A stretch of 17,827 nt of DNA. Origin: Pseudomonadota bacterium (GTDB lineage: Bacteria > Desulfobacterota > Desulfovibrionia > Desulfovibrionales > Desulfovibrionaceae). The DNA lies in contig JAFABC010000121.1 of assembly GCA_023426275.1 (NCBI GenBank), positions 1 to 17,827 of the forward strand, read 5' to 3'. The notes under the pieces were generated by a model. It was not told the origin of the DNA. It saw only the letters and a list, made by a program, of their open reading frames with translations, and made no database searches. Below, in pieces: positions 14,293-17,827 of the stretch. The translations under genes were made by a program, and so were the position numbers. Every line of letters starts with the position of its first letter. Position 1 is the stretch's first letter.

Positions 14293-14550
14293 TTATCTGT
14301 CGCTGCCGAAAATCTTTTGCGGACTCGGCTCGGGAAAGGCTTCCCCGAACGTCGTCGCGTCGTGGCCGCGCCGCATGGCCATGCTGGCTTCGGCCAGCCG
14401 GGCCACGGCGCTTTGCGCCGCGGATTCGTTGGAGGCCACGACCATCGCCTTGGGAGCGTTTTGCTGCTGGGCGGGAAGCTTCGGCGGATCCACGATGTAC
14501 AAACCTGCGCCAAGAGCCGCGATGCCGACGATATAAAGAAGCCGCTTCAT
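14293..14550 (-). CDS. Small membrane-anchored or exported protein, function unknown
   Basis: The 85-residue protein starts at the ATG at 14550, with a purine-rich GGGGGAAGG just upstream. Residues about 4-19 (LLYIVGIAALGAGLYI) form a single N-terminal hydrophobic segment, with no clear cleavage site or lipobox. The protein is therefore either anchored with its C-terminal part in the periplasm or is secreted. The rest is Ala/Gln-rich and probably helical (about 30-60), ending in a proline-containing tail. I recognise no domain. That it is a real gene is supported by its own terminator, its Shine-Dalgarno sequence and a candidate sigma-54 promoter upstream. It is on the same strand as the ferritin-like lipoprotein gene but separated from it by 312 bases and a terminator. 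Confidence 0.6.
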   Translation of the reverse strand: MKRLLYIVGIAALGAGLYIVDPPKLPAQQQNAPKAMVVASNESAAQSAVARLAEASMAMRRGHDATTFGEAFPEPSPQKIFGSDR

Positions 14551-14608
14551 GTCCTTCCCCCTTGCGTTGGCCGCTCCTGGCGGCGTTCCCTCTTTTCGGT
14601 AAACATAA

Positions 14609-14624
14609 AGCGAAAACCATGCCA
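14609..14624 (-). promoter_or_regulatory. Candidate sigma-54 (-24/-12) promoter
   Basis: On the minus strand, TGGCATGGTTTTCGCT (14624-14609) keeps the GG and GC dinucleotides at the required spacing of the consensus TGGCAC-N5-TTGCW, with two mismatches. Initiation near 14597 would leave about 47 bases to the ATG at 14550. An AT-rich stretch directly upstream (14625-14745) could host an activator site. Confidence 0.35.
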
Positions 14625-14790
14625 AAAGCGTCTTCGAAAAATATCCTTTTATTTCAGCATTATTTTTTCAGATCTTTGAAAGCTGTCTATATTTTCCTAA
14701 AAAACAGGAATCAAAGACAAAGAACTCCTAAAATATCGGGAGATCGACAAGTATCAGACCGCCGGTGCGCCCTTGCTCCTTTTCCACATA
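14625..14790. other. AT-rich gene-free stretch
   Basis: This intergenic run between the small anchored protein gene and the amrA terminator is strikingly AT-rich at about 14625-14745 in an otherwise GC-rich window. It contains A and T runs (for example 14664-14669 and 14699-14704). No gene is visible. It may act as an upstream activating region for the sigma-54-like site, or be residual transferred DNA. Confidence 0.6.
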
Positions 14791-14820
14791 AAAAAGGGAC
14801 CGGGAAATATTCCCGATCCC
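14791..14820 (-). terminator. Intrinsic terminator of the hydrolase-AMMECR1 unit
   Basis: On the minus strand, GGGATCGGGAA pairs with TTCCCGGTCCC (14820-14796, one T-G wobble, two-base loop) and is followed by a T-run (A-tract at 14791-14795 and just beyond). It lies 79 bases after the amrA stop codon. A shorter T-run on the other side could make it partly bidirectional. Confidence 0.85.
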
Positions 14821-14840
14821 CTTTTGGGAAACGCCGGAAG

Positions 14841-14880
14841 GGAGATTCCCCCTCCCGGAGGCCGGAGGCCTCTTGCATCC
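14841..14880 (-). repeat. Variant copy of the dispersed GC-rich intergenic element
   Basis: On the minus strand this stretch contains GATGCAAGAGGCCTCCGGC, followed by CTCCGGGAGGGGGA. It shares GATGC, CCTCCGGC and the CCGGGAG stem-forming block with the copy at 9321-9435. It also lies just downstream of a stop codon (amrA, 14899) in the same orientation. With the following bases it forms a stem CCGGGAGGG/CCCTTCCGG. Confidence 0.45.
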
Positions 14881-14898
14881 TCCGCCGTTGGGCAGCCC

Positions 14899-15453
14899 CT
14901 AGAAAACTTCGGCCTCGAACCAGAACAAATCGGTGGCCGGATCGCGCCAGCAGCCGGGCTCCATGCCGGCCTTGCCGCAGGTCTGATCCAAAAACGTTTC
15001 GCGGTCCCAGCCCCACTCCACGGGCACCTGCGGCAACAGGAGCCCCGAGTGCATCCCCCGGCGCATGAGCAGCCCGTGCCGCCCCACTTCCACCAGGGCG
15101 GGATCGGGACATGGCGTCAAGGGACTGAGCACGGAAATCTCCACGGCGATCCGCTCGAATTCCCCGGGCGTCAGCGGCGGGAAACGCGGGTCCTCGAAGG
15201 CGGCCGCCTCGGCCATCGCGCCGATGGTGGCAAACAGCGGCTTGTCGCCGACGATATGCCCGATGCAGCCGCGCAGCCGGCCATCCAGGGTCAGGGTGAC
15301 GAACGCCCCGTGGGGTTCGCGCAAAAGCGCGGTCGGCGGCTCCGGCACCCGGACCGTCCTGCCGGACAGGCGGGCGGCGATGCGCAGCCGGACGAGCTGC
15401 TTGAGGTAATCCTTTTCTTCCTGGGTCAGGACAAATCGAAACGCCTTTTCCAT
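14899..15453 (-). CDS. amrA: AMMECR1-family protein (AmmeMemoRadiSam system protein A)
   Basis: The 184-residue protein matches the AMMECR1 domain along its full length. The hallmark LRGCIG is present (in DGRLRGCIGHIVGD), followed by the conserved block AAFEDPRFPPLTPGEF, then VEISVLSPL and the RRGMHSGLLLPQVPVEWGWD segment. The family is often encoded with a Memo-like protein and a dedicated radical SAM enzyme (the AmmeMemoRadiSam set). Its biochemical role is not settled, and neither of those partners is in this window. The ATG at 15453 has GGGAGGAC just upstream; an in-frame extension to 15492 would overlap the hydrolase gene and is less likely. The gap to the hydrolase stop is 19 bases, so the two genes probably form one transcript, ending at the terminator at 14791-14820. 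Confidence 0.9.
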   Translation of the reverse strand: MEKAFRFVLTQEEKDYLKQLVRLRIAARLSGRTVRVPEPPTALLREPHGAFVTLTLDGRLRGCIGHIVGDKPLFATIGAMAEAAAFEDPRFPPLTPGEFERIAVEISVLSPLTPCPDPALVEVGRHGLLMRRGMHSGLLLPQVPVEWGWDRETFLDQTCGKAGMEPGCWRDPATDLFWFEAEVF

Positions 15454-15472
15454 GTGTCCTCCCTTGCCGGGG

Positions 15473-16336
15473 TCAGCGGCAACACTCGCCAAGCAGGCTG
15501 TAGAATTCGCCGGTCATGGCCTGCATGAGAAAATGGCAGTCCGTGGGAAACGGCCGGGTGGGAATGCCGCGTTCGTGCAGGAAGGTCAGGGTCTCCGGCG
15601 CAAGGCCGCGGCCATGGGCGTAGACGACGGGCATGTTCAGCCCGATCAGGGCCTCGCCGGCCGCGTGGCTCCACTTGCCGGGGAAAGCCTTGGCCGTCCG
15701 ACGCACGGCCAACACGGTTTCCAGAAAGGACTCCTCCCGGCAAAACCGCAACGAGGCATAGTAATGGCGGCAAAAGGGAAACCGGCCCAGGTAGTCGCGA
15801 AAGATCACCTGCTCCCGAAATTCCCTGTACCATTCGCCAAAGCGCCCGGAAATCCGGGCCGCCTCGGCATGGGCCGTGACAAACGAACCGAACCGGGTGA
15901 CCGAGGCCTCGGCCAGGACCAGCCGGGTCACCGTGCCGGCGGCGGCGTCGCGGCAAAAATAGATGGCCGGAATGCCGCCCACCGAATGCCCCACCAAAAT
16001 GAGCGACGAGGGACGCAGGTCATGCGCCTCGGTCAGATGGGCCAGCAAATCGCGCACCCGCCGGGCCGCGGCTTCCATGGAATAGTCGGCGGCCCCGGGC
16101 GTGCAGCCATGGCCGGCCATGTCCGGGACCACCAGGCTGGCCCCTTCCAGATAACGCGTCTCGAAGGCCTCCTCGAAGGCCAGATGGGAATCGCCCAGAC
16201 CGTGCAGGCAGACCACGGCCGGAGCCCGTCCCGAGGCGATCCGCACCCGGGCGAACACCGGCCCGTCGCCGGTTGGCGCCAGGACGTCGTGAACGACGCC
16301 TTCACCGCGTCTTGCCGAGGCCGAGAATTGTCCCAT
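15473..16336 (-). CDS. Alpha/beta hydrolase
   Basis: The 287-residue cytoplasmic protein has the alpha/beta-hydrolase fold. The oxyanion-hole motif CLHGLGDSH is at 43-51, VVPDMAGHG at 69-77, and the nucleophile elbow GHSVGG at 116-121 (S118). The catalytic histidine is likely H268 in PTDCHFLM. The acid is not at its usual place: the strand that normally ends in G-x-x-D reads VVYAHGRGLAPE (238-248). E143, after the strand LVLAEAS, or E248 could substitute. There is no signal peptide. Substrate is unknown; esterase, lipase or thioesterase activity are all possible. The ATG at 16336 has a weak Shine-Dalgarno sequence. Transcription with amrA downstream and divergent from the chemotaxis receptor is evident from layout. 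Confidence 0.85.
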   Translation of the reverse strand: MGQFSASARRGEGVVHDVLAPTGDGPVFARVRIASGRAPAVVCLHGLGDSHLAFEEAFETRYLEGASLVVPDMAGHGCTPGAADYSMEAAARRVRDLLAHLTEAHDLRPSSLILVGHSVGGIPAIYFCRDAAAGTVTRLVLAEASVTRFGSFVTAHAEAARISGRFGEWYREFREQVIFRDYLGRFPFCRHYYASLRFCREESFLETVLAVRRTAKAFPGKWSHAAGEALIGLNMPVVYAHGRGLAPETLTFLHERGIPTRPFPTDCHFLMQAMTGEFYSLLGECCR

Positions 16337-16340
16337 CTTC

Positions 16341-16368
16341 TTGACCGTTACCCTCCCAGGGATATAAC
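16341..16368 (+). promoter_or_regulatory. Sigma-70 promoter of the chemotaxis receptor gene
   Basis: TTGACC (16341-16346) and TATAAC (16363-16368) are separated by 16 bases, with five of six matches at each element. Initiation near 16375 leaves a leader of about 79 bases to the ATG at 16454. Confidence 0.55.
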
Positions 16369-16388
16369 CCTAACGATATTCTGGCCAA
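16361..16388 (-). promoter_or_regulatory. Candidate minus-strand promoter for the hydrolase-amrA unit
   Basis: On the minus strand, TTGGCC (16388-16383) and TATATC (16366-16361) are separated by 16 bases. Its -10 overlaps the -10 of the plus-strand promoter. The -35 sits in the inverted repeat CTGGC-N6-GCCAG (16381-16396), which could be an operator. The match is moderate. Confidence 0.35.
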
Positions 16389-16453
16389 GACGCCAGCCAT
16401 CTCCCGGGCGCTCCCGCACGGAGCTCCAACCTTTTGCCCAACGGACGGTTTGC

Positions 16454-17827
16454 ATGAAATTCACGGTATCGACCAGACTCTGGCTGGGGTTCGGACTGGT
16501 GCTCGCGGCGATGGCCACGGGAACGCTGGTCATGACGATGTCGCTACGCTCCGTCAGGGAGAGGGCCACAATCATCCAGGACAGCAGCCTGCCCCTCGCC
16601 GACGAGGCGGCCAACATGCAATTTCTGGCCGTGGATGTGCAGCAATTTCTCACCGATGTTTCGGCGACCGGCAACACCGACGGCTTTGCCGAAGCAACCG
16701 AATCGGCGGAAAAATTCCGCCAGGGCGTCATGAAATTCCAGGCGCTGGCCAAAGCGCGCAACGACGCGGCCATGCTGGCGGAGATCGATGCCATCGCCAA
16801 GGATTTCGAAGCCATGTACGACATCGGCGTGCGCATGGCCCATGCCTATGCCGAAAAAGGCCGGCAGGCCGGCAACGTGCTCATGAAGGATTTCGATGCC
16901 CGGGTCACAGCCCTGGCCGAGCGGATCAACCCGCTCAAGGAAGGACAGTTCAAGGCGGTGGACAGCCAGGTGGCAACCGTGGTCGATGACCTGACCCGGG
17001 ATCGCAACCTGCAACTCCTGCTGCTGGCCCTTTCCCTCGGCATCGGCGCGATCACGGCCTGGCTCATCTCCCGAAGCATCCTGCGCCAGCTCGGAGCCGA
17101 GCCGGAAGTTGTGGCCGCCCTGGCCAGGGACGTGGCGGCCGGCCGCTTCGACGAGGCCCAGGCCGTCTGCGCCAAACAAGGCACACGCTGCGGCGTCATG
17201 ACCGCCATGGCCGAAATGGCCGACAAACTCCGGCAATCCTTTGCCGCCATCGAAGCGGAAAAAAGCGAGGCCCAGGCGCAAAGCGCCGCCGCCGAACACA
17301 GCCGCCACGAGGCCGAGGACGCCATGGCCAAGGCCGAGCGGGCCCGTCTCGAAGGCATGGCCGAGGCGGCCGCGCGCCTGGAGGACCTCGCCGATGTGGT
17401 GGCCCGGGCCGGAAACACCCTGACCGATCGCGTGGCCCAGGTTTCCGGGGGCTCCCAGCGCCAGCACGACCGGACCACGGAGACGGCCACGGCCATGGAG
17501 GAACTCAACGCCACGGTGACCGAGGTGGCGCACAATGCCGAGCGCGCCGCCGACAGCGCCAGGGCGGCCGGAGAAGGCGCCCACGAAGGGCTGGCCGCCA
17601 CGGACGAAGTGACCCGCTCCATCGACCGGGTCCGGGATCTGTCCGTGGGGCTCAAGTCCAGCCTCGACGCCCTGGGCGAGCGGGCCAAGGGCATTTCGGC
17701 CATCATGAACGTCATTTCCGACATCGCCGACCAGACCAACCTGCTGGCCTTAAACGCCGCCATCGAGGCGGCCCGGGCCGGCGAGGCCGGGCGCGGCTTC
17801 GCCGTGGTGGCCGACGAGGTGCGCAAG
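16454..17827 (+). CDS. Methyl-accepting chemotaxis protein (3' end outside the window)
   Basis: The visible 458 residues are the N-terminal and central part of a transmembrane chemoreceptor; the frame is open at the window edge. TM1 spans about residues 7-29. A helical periplasmic domain (about 30-185) looks like a four-helix-bundle ligand sensor without recognisable pocket residues. TM2 is at about 186-206. It is followed by a short HAMP-like region starting RQLGAEPEVVAALARDVAAG, a form common in deltaproteobacterial receptors. A coiled coil rich in Ala and Glu (about 260-310) leads into the signalling domain. Its hairpin tip, with DIADQTNLLALNAAIEAARA and GRGFAVVADEVR (about 423-457), would bind CheA and CheW. 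The ligand is unknown. The ATG at 16454 has only a weak Shine-Dalgarno sequence but gives a proper TM1. A sigma-70-like promoter lies about 80 bases upstream. Confidence 0.93.
   Translation, partial: MKFTVSTRLWLGFGLVLAAMATGTLVMTMSLRSVRERATIIQDSSLPLADEAANMQFLAVDVQQFLTDVSATGNTDGFAEATESAEKFRQGVMKFQALAKARNDAAMLAEIDAIAKDFEAMYDIGVRMAHAYAEKGRQAGNVLMKDFDARVTALAERINPLKEGQFKAVDSQVATVVDDLTRDRNLQLLLLALSLGIGAITAWLISRSILRQLGAEPEVVAALARDVAAGRFDEAQAVCAKQGTRCGVMTAMAEMADKLRQSFAAIEAEKSEAQAQSAAAEHSRHEAEDAMAKAERARLEGMAEAAARLEDLADVVARAGNTLTDRVAQVSGGSQRQHDRTTETATAMEELNATVTEVAHNAERAADSARAAGEGAHEGLAATDEVTRSIDRVRDLSVGLKSSLDALGERAKGISAIMNVISDIADQTNLLALNAAIEAARAGEAGRGFAVVADEVRK

Noticed and set aside
16544..17584. Minus-strand frame opposite the chemotaxis receptor
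   Set aside because: The plus-strand frame is continuous from 16454 to the window end and contains the receptor signalling domain, so this frame is a shadow.
1..17827. CRISPR array, tRNA, rRNA, insertion sequence or phage genes
   Set aside because: No regularly spaced direct repeats, cloverleaf tRNA sequence, transposase motif or phage structural gene was seen on either strand.

Overview
The window is GC-rich bacterial chromosome, apart from a few AT-rich intergenic patches. The gene families point to a sulfate-reducing deltaproteobacterium of the Desulfovibrionaceae, of the Desulfovibrio/Solidesulfovibrio type: a TrmI-type tRNA m1A methyltransferase, QueH, a divergent PaaK-like ligase, a ChaN-PDZ lipoprotein, an AMMECR1 protein and an MCP with a Q-L-G-x-E-P juxtamembrane motif. 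This placement is inferred from family content and base composition; no marker gene such as rRNA is present.

Layout. Bases 1-62 hold a 20-C homopolymer joined to a partial copy of a dispersed GC-rich element. Bases 63-3150 (minus strand) form an RNA-metabolism cluster: a TYW1-like radical SAM protein, RNase G (rng) and epoxyqueuosine reductase (queH). Divergently, 3214-5796 (plus) holds trmI and a soluble hybrid histidine kinase with a PocR-like N-terminus. Bases 5853-9308 (plus) hold a likely operon of a PaaK-like adenylate-forming enzyme, a ChaN-PDZ lipoprotein and mutM, with a good sigma-70 promoter in front. After a strongly folded repeat element (9321-9435) come murJ and a TerC-family membrane protein (9450-11732).

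Bases 11738-14551 are more accessory. They hold an exported Cys-rich, polyproline protein (minus), a TrmN6-like methyltransferase (plus), a predicted Tat lipoprotein with a ferritin-like domain and a Met/His-rich segment (minus), and a small membrane-anchored protein with a possible sigma-54 promoter (minus). Several intrinsic terminators isolate these as single-gene units. Bases 14899-16336 (minus) hold an alpha/beta hydrolase paired with an AMMECR1 protein. A methyl-accepting chemotaxis protein starts divergently at 16454 and is cut by the window edge.

There is no phage, transposon, CRISPR or obvious defence locus. The most unusual items are the structured dispersed repeat found after three genes, the small Cys-rich exported protein with a near-symmetrical cysteine pattern, the Tat ferritin-like lipoprotein with a possible copper-binding segment, and the PaaK-like enzyme that lacks the usual P-loop. 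All functional calls rest on reading motifs by eye; no database search was possible.
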